Source: Labilithrix sp.
GTDB taxonomy: Bacteria; Myxococcota_A; Polyangia; Polyangiales; Polyangiaceae
DNA length: 54,883 nt
Direction of reading: 5' to 3'
Assembly: GCA_019637225.1 (NCBI GenBank)
Contig: JAHBWC010000060.1
Coordinates: 1 to 54,883, forward strand
Shown: positions 26,231-34,560 of the stretch, in pieces
How positions within the stretch are numbered: the stretch's first letter is position 1
Layout of the letters: each line of letters begins with the position of its first letter
Translations under genes and position numbers: made by a program
Notes under the pieces: model-generated
Database searches by the model: none
Seen by the model: the letters and a program-made list of their open reading frames with translations, nothing else
What the model was told of the DNA's origin: nothing

Positions 26231-28237
26231 ATGCGCCGCCCTTCGCCCTTCGCTCCGCTCGTCCTCGCCTCGATCGCCGCGACCCTCGCCTGCGGCGCCT
26301 CCGCGGCCCCCCGCGCCGCCGGTGCTCCCACGACGAAGGCGAGCCGGCCCGTCCCCGCGACCGCCGGCGAGTCGCTCGTGCGTGGGCCGGTCGACACGGA
26401 CGCCGACGTCGTCCGCGCGATCCGTGAGCATTACACGAAGTACGAGTATCGAATCCCGATGCGCGACGGCGTCCACCTCTTCACGGTGGCCTACGTGCCG
26501 AAGGACACGAGCCGCTCGTACCCGATCCTCATGACGCGAACGCCGTACAGCGTCGCGCCCTACGGCATCGACGCGTACCCGAACGACAAGAACGCGCGCG
26601 TGCTGCGCCGCTTCGCGCCGTCGAACCCGCTCATCAAGGAGGGGTACGTCTTCGTCCACCAGGACGTGCGCGGCCGGATGATGTCCGAGGGCACCTTCGT
26701 CGACGTCCGCCCGCACGCGTCCTCGCCGGGGGGGATCGACGAGAGCACGGATGCCTACGACACCATCGAGTGGCTCGTGAACAACGTCCCGAACAACAGC
26801 GGCAAGGTCGGCGTGTGGGGGATCTCGTATCCCGGCTTCTATGCCGCGCAGGCCGCGGTCAACGCGCACCCGGCGCTGAAGGCGGTGTCGCCGCAGGCTC
26901 CGGTGACCGAGTGGTTCATCGGCGACGACTTCCACCACAACGGCGCGCTCTTCCTCGCGGACGCGTTCGATTTCTACTCCAACTTCGGCAAGGCGCGCCC
27001 GGCGCCGACGAAGAAGGCGCCGGAGTGGAAGAGCCTCCACGAGGGGCAGGACGTCTACGATTTCTTCCTCGCGATGGGCCCGGTCGCGAACGCGAACGCG
27101 AAGTTCCTCGAGGGCAAGGTCGCCTTCTGGAACGACCTCATGGCGCACCCGACGCGCGACGACTTCTGGAAGGCGCGCGACCCGCGGCCGTTCTACCGCG
27201 ACGCGAAGCCCGCGATCATGACGGTGGGCGGATGGCTCGACAGCGAGGACCTCTGGGGAGCGCTGGAGACGTACCGCGCGTTCGAGAAGCAGGGCGCGCG
27301 CTCCGAGAACGTCCTCGTGATGGGGCCGTGGCGTCACGGCGGCTGGTCGCGCACCGACGGCGATCGCCACGGCGACATCGCGTTCGGTCAGAAGACGTCG
27401 CACTTCTACCGCGAGCAGATCGAGCTTTCGTTCTTCCAGCGGCACCTCAAGGGAAAGGCGGGGCCGCCGGCGCCGGAGGCGTGGGTGTTCGAGTCGGGGA
27501 CGAACACGTGGCGCACGTTCGCCGCGTGGCCTCCCGCCGAGGCGAAGCCGGCGACGCTGTTCTTCCAGGCGAACGGCAAGCTCTCGGCGACGGCGCCCGC
27601 CGGCGCCGACGGCGACGACGCCTACCCGAGCGATCCGGCGAAGCCCGTCCCGTACCGCGGCAAGCCCGGCGACGCGATCGACGCCGACTACATGAGCGAC
27701 GACCAGCGCTTCGCCGCGCGCCGCCCGGACGTGCTCGTGTACGCGACGGGCGAGCTCGACGGCGACGTCACGCTCGCCGGGCCGATCGACGCGTCGCTGT
27801 GGGTCGCGACCACCGGCACGGACGCCGACTTCGTCGTGAAGGTGGTCGACGTGTGGCCCGCCGACGCGCCCGATCCGGATCCGAACCCCACGAACGTCCA
27901 TCTCGGCGGCTACCAGCAGCTCGTGCGGGCGGAGATCATGCGCGGCAAGTTCCGTTCGAGCTTCGAGCGGCCCGAGCCGTTCAAGCCGAACGAGCCGGCG
28001 CTCGTGAAGGTCACGCTCCCGGACGTCAGCCACACGTTCCGGACCGGGCACCGCATCATGGTGCAGGTGCAGAGCTCGTGGTTTCCCCTCGTCGATCGGA
28101 ACCCGCAGACGTTCGTCGACATCCACCGCGCCACCGAGAGCGATTTCCGCGCCGCGACGCATCGCGTGTTTCGCACGAAGGACAGGCCGTCGAGCGTGAA
28201 GGTGACGCTCCTCCGCGGCGCGCTCCCCGCGCGCTGA
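26231..28237 (+). CDS. CocE/NonD-family serine hydrolase (X-Pro dipeptidyl-peptidase S15 type)
   Basis: 668 residues from ATG 26231 (a GTG lies one codon upstream). The N terminus carries a signal sequence ending around TLACGASA, which may be a lipobox-like site. The alpha/beta-hydrolase core has nucleophile Ser199 in GISYPG, Asp337 in GGWLDSED and His369 in GPWRHGGW: the CocE/NonD catalytic triad, followed by the C-terminal jelly-roll domain (residues ~480-668) containing LVYATGELDGDVTLAGPI and HRIMVQVQSSWFP. Family members cleave cocaine-like esters, glutaryl-7-ACA or X-Pro dipeptides; exported and substrate unknown here. It converges with the Tim44-like gene across a GC hairpin. Confidence 0.88.
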   Translation: MRRPSPFAPLVLASIAATLACGASAAPRAAGAPTTKASRPVPATAGESLVRGPVDTDADVVRAIREHYTKYEYRIPMRDGVHLFTVAYVPKDTSRSYPILMTRTPYSVAPYGIDAYPNDKNARVLRRFAPSNPLIKEGYVFVHQDVRGRMMSEGTFVDVRPHASSPGGIDESTDAYDTIEWLVNNVPNNSGKVGVWGISYPGFYAAQAAVNAHPALKAVSPQAPVTEWFIGDDFHHNGALFLADAFDFYSNFGKARPAPTKKAPEWKSLHEGQDVYDFFLAMGPVANANAKFLEGKVAFWNDLMAHPTRDDFWKARDPRPFYRDAKPAIMTVGGWLDSEDLWGALETYRAFEKQGARSENVLVMGPWRHGGWSRTDGDRHGDIAFGQKTSHFYREQIELSFFQRHLKGKAGPPAPEAWVFESGTNTWRTFAAWPPAEAKPATLFFQANGKLSATAPAGADGDDAYPSDPAKPVPYRGKPGDAIDADYMSDDQRFAARRPDVLVYATGELDGDVTLAGPIDASLWVATTGTDADFVVKVVDVWPADAPDPDPNPTNVHLGGYQQLVRAEIMRGKFRSSFERPEPFKPNEPALVKVTLPDVSHTFRTGHRIMVQVQSSWFPLVDRNPQTFVDIHRATESDFRAATHRVFRTKDRPSSVKVTLLRGALPAR

Positions 28238-28251
28238 GCCCGCTCTTCACG

Positions 28252-28269
28252 GCGCGCGGGGCCGCGCGC
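28252..28269. terminator. GC hairpin between convergent genes (candidate terminator)
   Basis: gcgcgcg (28252-28258) pairs with cgcgcgc (28263-28269) around a 4-base loop, between the CocE stop and the stop of the convergent Tim44-like gene. There is no U-tract. The alternating GC arms could pair in several registers. Confidence 0.4.
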
Positions 28270-28272
28270 GCG

Positions 28273-29931
28273 TCAGCCGCGGTAGACCTCGTCCTGCTCG
28301 ATGCGGGACAGGACCCAGTCGAACTCGCCGGTCGTCACCTTGACCTTGCAGTAGTTGCAGACGCCGACCATCGTGACGTCGAGCGGCGCGCCGCAGTTCG
28401 GACACGACTTGTCGAGCTTGGGGGCGCCTCTTCGGCCGCGCCCGCGGATCAGCGTCCAGTACTCCGTGTAGTGCCGGGGCGTCGTCCGGTTGCCGCTGAC
28501 GATCCGGCTATCGGCGTCGCTCACCGTGTAGTCGAGGCTCGACGCGTAGAGGCGCACCGTCACGGCGTCGAAGAAGGCGTCTTGCGTCACGTTGGCGAGC
28601 TCGAGGCTCGCGATGCGCGCGTTCTCCGTGACGTTGCGGAGGCGCTGCCGCTTGTACTCCTCGACCCAGAACGTCTGGGTGGCGAAGAGGGCGTCGCTCA
28701 TGAACGGGCGCATCTTGACGAGATCGCGCGCCGCCCATGCGATCTGGAACTCCGTGAACACGAGGCCGACGCGGCTCGAGAGCCCTTGCCAGGTCGTGCC
28801 GGGATCGGCCGCCTGGAGGGCGGCGAAGCGCGGGGCCGCGCCGGGATCGATGACGGTGGGGAGATCGTTGCCGACCTCCTCGACGTTGCTCGTGAGCATG
28901 GGACCGCGCGCCTCGGTGCCGATGACCGAGATGCTGTCGACGATCCAGTCGAACGCGCCGGCCGTGACGTTGGCGCGGCAGTGGTTGCACACGCCGGCGA
29001 CGACGACGTCGAGCGGCGCGCCGCAGCTCGGGCAGCCGATGACGTGCGCCTTGTCGGGCGTCCGAGACTTCGCGTCCCGGCGGCGCGCGAACATCCACTC
29101 CTCGTGGCAGTAGAGCGCCGACTCGCCGTTCGGACGGCGGATCGCGTAGTTGGTCTCGAACGCGACGCGGACCCAGACGTGCGACGACGACGGATCGAGC
29201 CCGCGCACGTCCTCGATGGTCGCCGAGCCGACGATGACGCTCGTGATCTCGCCGCCGGGGTGGGGGAGCGCGGACATCGCCTGCGGCGCGAGGTAGGGCT
29301 GGTAGCGCGCGAGCTGGCCTCGTCCCTGTGCGGTCTTGATCTCGGTGTAGAGCGCGACGAGGAAGTCGTCGAACAGGACGAGCGAGAAGTTGGGGTCGTG
29401 CTCGCGCAGCGCGAGGAGCCGGCGACGCGCGGAGATCTGCGGCGGCGGAGGAGGCGGCGGGTGCCAGTGCATCACCGGCGCGCTCGTGGACCACGAGCTC
29501 GCGCCCTTCGACCGGACCACGACGCCCAGGACCACGATGATGCCGAACACCAGGATGAACCCGAACCCGAGGCCCGCCCCGCCCCCGGACGACGAGCCCG
29601 ACGAGGGGCTGGCCACGTAGCCGGAGCTCGACGTGCTCGAGCCGGAGCGAAAGCCGCCCGACGAGGACGAGGACGACGAGCCCGAGCGGCTGCCGGAGCT
29701 CGACGAGCTCGAGCCGGAGCGAAAGCCGCCCGACGACGAGCCGGACCGGCTGCCGGAGCTCGAGCCGCCGCGAAAGGATCCGCCGCCGCCGGGGCGTGCG
29801 AGCGCGACGCGCTCGTCGGCGAACGCGAGCTGCTCGCTCGCCCACGCGAGGTGCGCGCCCGCGACGACGACGACGAGCCAGACGAGGAGCGCGCGGAAGG
29901 GCCTCGCCGCCCGCGCTTGCCGTGCGCTCAC
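28273..29931 (-). CDS. membrane protein with two tandem Tim44-like plus zinc-ribbon units
   Basis: 552 residues from a GTG at 29931 that overlaps the TPM gene stop by 4 bases. An N-terminal signal-like helix (about 12-32) is followed by a Gly/Ser/Arg-rich disordered tract with repeated FRSGSSS (about 48-105) and one transmembrane helix (about 115-138). Next comes a duplicated module. Unit 1 is a Tim44-like domain (about 150-290) ending in the zinc ribbon CPSCGAPLD...CNHC (about 299-318). Unit 2 is a second Tim44-like domain (about 350-500) ending in CPNCGAPLD...CNYC (about 508-527). The Tim44-like fold binds membranes or hydrophobic ligands. The coupling to TPM suggests a shared membrane or protein-quality role. 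Tandem Tim44-ribbon units are unusual. Confidence 0.78.
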   Translation of the reverse strand: MSARQARAARPFRALLVWLVVVVAGAHLAWASEQLAFADERVALARPGGGGSFRGGSSSGSRSGSSSGGFRSGSSSSSSGSRSGSSSSSSSGGFRSGSSTSSSGYVASPSSGSSSGGGAGLGFGFILVFGIIVVLGVVVRSKGASSWSTSAPVMHWHPPPPPPPQISARRRLLALREHDPNFSLVLFDDFLVALYTEIKTAQGRGQLARYQPYLAPQAMSALPHPGGEITSVIVGSATIEDVRGLDPSSSHVWVRVAFETNYAIRRPNGESALYCHEEWMFARRRDAKSRTPDKAHVIGCPSCGAPLDVVVAGVCNHCRANVTAGAFDWIVDSISVIGTEARGPMLTSNVEEVGNDLPTVIDPGAAPRFAALQAADPGTTWQGLSSRVGLVFTEFQIAWAARDLVKMRPFMSDALFATQTFWVEEYKRQRLRNVTENARIASLELANVTQDAFFDAVTVRLYASSLDYTVSDADSRIVSGNRTTPRHYTEYWTLIRGRGRRGAPKLDKSCPNCGAPLDVTMVGVCNYCKVKVTTGEFDWVLSRIEQDEVYRG

Positions 29932-30659
29932 GACGATGCCTCCGTCTCGACGGCGGGCGCTTTCGCGGCGGTGCCGTCGGCTACGGCGGGCTCCGTCTCG
30001 GGAGCGAGCGTCCTCGCGGGCGCCTTCGCGGCGGACGTCGGCGCGATGTCGGGCGCGTCGGGCAGCTCGTTCACGTCGTCCTCGCGCCGCGGGTACTTCG
30101 CCTCGAGCACGGGCCCGAGGCTCGCGAGCGCGGCCGCGAAGGCGGTCGGATCGAGCGCCCCCACGGCGTCTTCGAGGCGCTCGACGGAGGCCTTCCACCC
30201 GTCGCCGAGCTTCGCGGTGTCGATCCCCACGTCGGGCACGACGCGCACGGCGCGCTCGAGCTCGGAGACGAACACCAGGATCCCCGAGCGGTCTCGGGTG
30301 CAAGAGACGCCCTGCTCGACGAACTGCGCCCGCGCCGCCATCAAGGTCCGCGCGTCGCGCTTCTTCCGCGGCAAGAGCGCGCGCTTGATCGCGCCCACGC
30401 GGCTCACGATGAGCGTCACGATCGCGAACGCCGCGACGGTCTCGAGGGGCATGAGGTCCTCGTCGAGCTCCGCGGGGTGGTAGATGAGGAGCCCGAGCGT
30501 GATGGCGGCGACGACGAGCCCCGCGACGAGGTCGACCTCGCGGTAGTCGTCCGACCGCCCGCGCACGGTGACGACGATCTCCGCCGAGCTCTTCGACTCG
30601 ACGTCGCGCACGGCCTCCACGATCCTGTCCTTCGCCTGGTCACTGAAGAAGCTGCTCAT
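29928..30659 (-). CDS. TPM-domain (TLP18.3/Psb32/MOLO-1) membrane protein
   Basis: 243 residues from ATG 30659. MSSFFSDQAKDRIVEAVRDVE followed by SAEIVVTVRG is the first TPM half, then two membrane helices (about 45-63, 70-95). The second half has the diagnostic ARAQFVEQGVSCTRDRSGILVFVSELERAVRVVPD. The last ~60 residues are Ala/Pro/Glu-rich and probably disordered. TPM-domain proteins act at membranes, in plants in photosystem II repair; in bacteria they are usually linked with LemA, but no lemA is seen here. It is translationally coupled to the downstream Tim44-zinc-ribbon gene (GTGA). Confidence 0.82.
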   Translation of the reverse strand: MSSFFSDQAKDRIVEAVRDVESKSSAEIVVTVRGRSDDYREVDLVAGLVVAAITLGLLIYHPAELDEDLMPLETVAAFAIVTLIVSRVGAIKRALLPRKKRDARTLMAARAQFVEQGVSCTRDRSGILVFVSELERAVRVVPDVGIDTAKLGDGWKASVERLEDAVGALDPTAFAAALASLGPVLEAKYPRREDDVNELPDAPDIAPTSAAKAPARTLAPETEPAVADGTAAKAPAVETEASS

Positions 30660-30763
30660 CGCGCTGACCCCTCGCGATGGTACGAGCGACGGCCGCCGGG
30701 TGTCGACCACCGCCGCCCGTCGTCCCGGCGCGGGGAGACGCGCGGGCCGAACGGCGCTACGAC

Positions 30764-31282
30764 ATGGGGATGAAGCGGCCCTCGTTCTTGCCGTCGCCCG
30801 CGGCGCTCGTCAGCGCGGTTCTCCTCTACGTGCTCCTCGGCGCCTTCGGTGCCGTGGCCGCGGCGGTCATCCCGCACCTCATCGAGCTGATCGCCACGTC
30901 GCCGCGTCTCGCGATGTGTGGCTTGCTCGGGCTCGTGATCTCGCCCGGCGTCGTCGTGGCGCTCGTTCATCACGTGGGGCACCGCACGCTCGACCGCGCC
31001 GAGCGGAAGACGCGCGGTTTGTTCCCTGCGGCGGAGAGCTGCTGGGCGGGCGCTCACGCGTGGCTCGTGCTCTACGGCACGAGCGTCCTCGCGAGCCTCG
31101 TCATGCTCGTCGTCGATCCGCCGGAGCTCGAGCCCGAGGCGCTGGCGCTGCTCGCGAGCTTCGTCGACCGCGCCGGCGCCGGCACGCTGGCGAGCGTCCA
31201 CACGCTCGTGTGGATCCTCATCGCGGCGGCGCTCTACGAGCTCGAGCGGCGCGCGCGCCCGCGGCGGTCGACCGAGGCGTGA
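30764..31282 (+). CDS. membrane protein of unknown function
   Basis: 172 residues from ATG 30764. Four hydrophobic segments are visible at about residues 11-33, 44-66, 86-112 and 130-162. Loops carry short basic stretches (RTLDRAERKTRG). It is divergent from the TPM gene, whose start is ~100 bases away. I do not recognise the family. A start further upstream at 30677 is open but would add an Arg/Pro-rich leader with no support. Confidence 0.55.
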   Translation: MGMKRPSFLPSPAALVSAVLLYVLLGAFGAVAAAVIPHLIELIATSPRLAMCGLLGLVISPGVVVALVHHVGHRTLDRAERKTRGLFPAAESCWAGAHAWLVLYGTSVLASLVMLVVDPPELEPEALALLASFVDRAGAGTLASVHTLVWILIAAALYELERRARPRRSTEA

Positions 31283-31345
31283 AGGGCCGTCGCCGCGCGC
31301 GACGCGTGGCGTGCCCGCCCGGGGAGGGCGCGCGGCCCACGCACC

Positions 31346-31921
31346 TCACAGATCGCTGAACGCCTCGCGCCCGCAGATCGTGCCCGTCAGCTTGTTGCCG
31401 TTCTGTCCGAGCTCGATCGGGCAATCGGCGGCGTACTCGAGCGGCGGATCGTAGACGGTGCCGAGGAGCCTCATCGACTCGCTCTTCATCACGAGGGCCG
31501 ACGTCGCGGAGGGCTGCACGGCGAGGATGCCCTCCTGGGTCATCGTGCCCGAGATCATCATCGCGTAGTTGTCCTCGGCGTCGTCGTCCTTGAACAGGTA
31601 CCTGCACTCGGCGAGGACGTACGTGAGCTTCACCTCGGTGGCGCCCTGGAGGGCGTTCGACGTCGCGCTGCCGAAGACGCGCGCGCTGCCGCCGAGCGGG
31701 CACGGCGTCGTCTCGTCGTGCTCGCCGACGGGCTTGCCCTGGAGCGTCAGGTTGAAGGCGAGCTTCATCGTCTCGCGGAGCGCCTTCAGCGCGACGCCGT
31801 CCTTGCACGCGTCTTCGCAGGGAGGCGGCGCGGGCGGCGCGGTGACGGCCGAGCCGCAGCCCGCGCCGAGGAGGCCCGCGCCGAGCGCGAGCGAGACGAC
31901 GATGAAGCGACAGACACGCAT
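31346..31921 (-). CDS. small lipoprotein
   Basis: 191 residues. The signal peptide ends at GAGC (Cys22). A short Pro-rich spacer, PCEDACKDG, is followed by a mostly beta-rich domain with Cys residues at the ends (CPLGG, ECRYLF, CPIELG, TICGRE). No catalytic motif is visible. It lies directly downstream of the TonB-dependent receptor reading frame on the same strand (the gap is zero bases), so it probably shares that transcript and could be a surface accessory of the receptor. Confidence 0.7.
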   Translation of the reverse strand: MRVCRFIVVSLALGAGLLGAGCGSAVTAPPAPPPCEDACKDGVALKALRETMKLAFNLTLQGKPVGEHDETTPCPLGGSARVFGSATSNALQGATEVKLTYVLAECRYLFKDDDAEDNYAMMISGTMTQEGILAVQPSATSALVMKSESMRLLGTVYDPPLEYAADCPIELGQNGNKLTGTICGREAFSDL

Positions 31922-33892
31922 CTAGAATCCTCCCTCGACGCCGACGCTGGGGATCGTAACCGGTCCGATGAGCTGCGCCTGGCACCCGCCGAGCGTGCAG
32001 GTCGTGGCGATCGCTTCTTTCGTGAGCGTCGCGTTGAGCCACTCGGCGACGCCCGAGATCCACGCGGTCTTGCTGAGCTGCCAGCGCTTCTCGAGCCGGA
32101 GATCGACGCGGTAGAAGGGCTGGAGGCGCGTCGCGTCGTCGGTCGGATCGGGCGCCTTCGGGAGGCCCGTGTAGAACGTGAAGCGCGTCCCGGCGCGCCA
32201 GTTCTTGCCGAGATCGAACGCGAGCGCCGTGTTCAAGACGTGCGTCCGATCGAACGTCGCGATGTAGCTGCGGCCCTCGTAGGTGCGGGTCGACCGCGAG
32301 AGCGTGTACGAGAGGAAACCGCCGAGGCGGCTCGTGAGCTTCTTCTTGACGAAGAGCTCGAGCCCGATCGCCTCGCCGCGCGTCCGGACCTCGAAGGCGT
32401 TGGCGGCCGTCTGCGTGCTGCGGCTGTCGGCGCCCTGCTGGCCGCCGCCGCTCCGGTCCGGGCCGATCGTGCCCGGCGGGAAGCGCGGGATGCCGCAGGT
32501 CGCGCCACCGCCGCCGCCGCCGCCGAAGCCGCCCGACGTGCGCGTGCGATCGCCGGCGAGCGTGTCGGTGGGGAACGTCCCCGGCGCGCAGCCGCTCAGC
32601 TGTGGCGGGCTCGTCCCGAGCGGATCGCTCATGTCGTAGAAGGCGTTGTGGAAGACGGTCGCCGTCCCGGTGATGGCCTCGAAGAGGTCCGCCTCGATGC
32701 CGAGCGCCGTCTGGTACGCCTTCTGGAGGCCGCCGCGGAGGCCGCCCGGCTGAAAGCCGGGCACGGGGACGACGAACGACGGCGGCTGGTGCGCGATCCC
32801 CATCGCCGACAGGACGCGGACGCTCGGCGTGATCTCGGTGCGCATCGCGAGGCGCGGATCGACGCCGAGCGCGGTCGCGCCGTCCGAAGCGAAGAGGTCG
32901 ACGCGCGCGCCGGGGGTGACCTCGAAGCCCTTCGCCACGGCGATGACGGCGTCGGCGCGGGTGCCGAACGCGAGGTCCGTGCGCGACGGGAAGAAGCTCG
33001 CGACGCGCGCCACCGACGGGGCGAGCGTGCCGGAGACGACCTGGACGTCGTACGAGTCGACCTGGAGGTCCGTGCCGGCGCGGAGGAGGACGCGGGGGCC
33101 GGCGTAGTAGGAGAGCTCGGTGCGCGCGCCGAGGACGCGGTCGCGCACGTAGCGGTCCTCCTGCGCGCGCGAGCGGTCGAAGCCGGTCGTGACCGCGACG
33201 CGCATCGTGCCCCTGTCGCCGAGCTTCCGGTCGTAGCGGAGATCGACGCGGTGGAACTCGGTGCCGAAGAGGGTGATCGTCTGCGTCGCCGTTCGCTGAC
33301 CGAGGTAGTCGTACGAGCCGAACGCGAAGACGCTGATCTGATCGTCGGGCGTGAGGTCGTAGGTCGCGCGACCCTGGTAGTCCCAGTAGTCGAGGAGCGT
33401 GTCCGACGCGATCTGCGTGAGGAGGAACGCGGTGTACGAGTAGCGTCCTCCGAGCAGGACGGAGCCGCGGTTCTTCGGGCCGAAGGGCGTCTCGACCATC
33501 GCGCCGGCGTCGAAGAGGCGCAGGTTGTACTCGCCGTGCGGTCGATCGAGCGGCGCCGCGGTCTCGCCGGAGACGATGCCGCCGCTGAAGCGCCCGAAGC
33601 GGGCGGGGTAGCCGCCGGGGTAGAGATCGACGCGCTGCACGAGGCCCGGATGGACGACCGAGGGGCCGGCGCCGACGTGGAAGAGCAGCGGGATGCGGAC
33701 GCCGTCGAGGTAGTAGCCGACGTTACCCGGCGGGGCGCCGCGGACGAAGAAGAACGGCAGGCCCGAGACGATGGGCGTGACGCCCGGCATGATCTCGACG
33801 GCGCGGAACGGATCGCCGAACGCGCCGGGGATCTGGCGCACCTCCGTCCGTGAGAGCGACACCGTGCGGCCGGGCTCGCGGGCGCCGCGCAC
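31922..33892 (-). CDS. TonB-dependent receptor part of a frame-broken TonB-receptor fusion
   Basis: 656 residues if read from GTG 33892. The plug domain opens with LSRTEVRQIPGAFGDPFRAV and LPFFFVRGAPPGNVGYYLDGVRIP, continues to VDLYPGGYPARFGRFSGG, and the beta barrel ends at the very C terminus with an aromatic final residue (VGVEGGF), as outer-membrane barrels do. The frame lacks a signal peptide, yet TonB-dependent receptors must be exported. A TonB C-terminal domain and a signal peptide lie just upstream in other frames (34001-34422). In myxobacteria such TonB-plus-receptor proteins are commonly one polypeptide, so this is read as the 3' part of a broken gene. A lipoprotein gene abuts its stop. 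Confidence 0.8.
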   Translation of the reverse strand: MRGAREPGRTVSLSRTEVRQIPGAFGDPFRAVEIMPGVTPIVSGLPFFFVRGAPPGNVGYYLDGVRIPLLFHVGAGPSVVHPGLVQRVDLYPGGYPARFGRFSGGIVSGETAAPLDRPHGEYNLRLFDAGAMVETPFGPKNRGSVLLGGRYSYTAFLLTQIASDTLLDYWDYQGRATYDLTPDDQISVFAFGSYDYLGQRTATQTITLFGTEFHRVDLRYDRKLGDRGTMRVAVTTGFDRSRAQEDRYVRDRVLGARTELSYYAGPRVLLRAGTDLQVDSYDVQVVSGTLAPSVARVASFFPSRTDLAFGTRADAVIAVAKGFEVTPGARVDLFASDGATALGVDPRLAMRTEITPSVRVLSAMGIAHQPPSFVVPVPGFQPGGLRGGLQKAYQTALGIEADLFEAITGTATVFHNAFYDMSDPLGTSPPQLSGCAPGTFPTDTLAGDRTRTSGGFGGGGGGGATCGIPRFPPGTIGPDRSGGGQQGADSRSTQTAANAFEVRTRGEAIGLELFVKKKLTSRLGGFLSYTLSRSTRTYEGRSYIATFDRTHVLNTALAFDLGKNWRAGTRFTFYTGLPKAPDPTDDATRLQPFYRVDLRLEKRWQLSKTAWISGVAEWLNATLTKEAIATTCTLGGCQAQLIGPVTIPSVGVEGGF

Positions 33893-34000
33893 GCGGACCT
33901 CTTCCGGCGGCTCGCGCGTCCTCGGCGCGCGCCGCGGCGGCGCGCGCCGGGGCGCGATGGCGCGCCGCGGGTGGCGCGGGCTTCCGGCTCGGGCTCGGGC

Positions 34001-34422
34001 TCAAGCGACCTCCTCGACGACGGGCGCGCGGAACGTGATCGCGAGCTTCACGCGCGACGCGACAGGCTGGCCGCCGCGCGTGGCGGGATCGAAGCGCCAG
34101 GCTCGCGCGGCGGCGGCGGCGGCGCTGAGGAACGGCTCGTCGGCGCCCTCCGGCGAGGCCGAGCGAACGGCGCCGTCCTCGCCGACGACGAGTACGACGA
34201 TGACGGTCGCGTCGCCCGTCGCGCCGTCGGGGTAGGGGACGTCGGGATCGGAGAGCAGCCTCGGCGGCGCGACCGGCACGCCGGCGGGCGCCGCCGGACC
34301 GGGCGCGGGCGCCGCCGGACCGGGCGCGGGCTGGGGCGCGGCTGCGCCGCGGCCACGCCGGACGCCGCGCACGCCGCCGCGCAGGCGAGCGCGCGGACGA
34401 GGAAACCTGCGCGGCGGTGCAT
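34001..34422 (-). pseudogene. TonB C-terminal domain and signal peptide, upstream fragment of the broken fusion
   Basis: Frame A from ATG 34422 encodes a clear signal peptide (MHRRAGFLVRALACAAAC then ASGVAAAQP), but after ~30 codons it becomes Arg-rich nonsense. A different frame (34372-34001) encodes a Pro/Ala linker and then a TonB C-terminal fold: LLSDPDVPYPDGATGDATVIVVLVVGEDGAV and AWRFDPATRGGQPVASRVKLAITFRAP, ending in a TGA at 34001-34003. That TGA is in the same frame as the receptor frame beginning at 33892, so one in-frame stop separates the two halves. The linker between, in the +1 frame, reads EPEPEPEARATRGAP, a typical Glu-Pro linker. Either real frameshifts or assembly errors have broken the gene. 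Confidence 0.7.
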
Positions 34423-34560
34423 GTGTCGCGCATTGTGGCCGAGGCCGGGTCCCGGCTCACCACCTTTCCACGCGCATCCGACGAGGCGGCGTGCGGGGAG
34501 GCCGAACTGCGGCGCGCCCGGCGCCCGGCCGTCGCGCCGACGTCGCAGCGCCGCTTCTAG

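Noticed and set aside
31718..33853. 711-residue plus-strand frame under the receptor gene
   Set aside because: It is Arg/Glu/Ala-rich shadow of the receptor's codon structure, with no recognisable domain.
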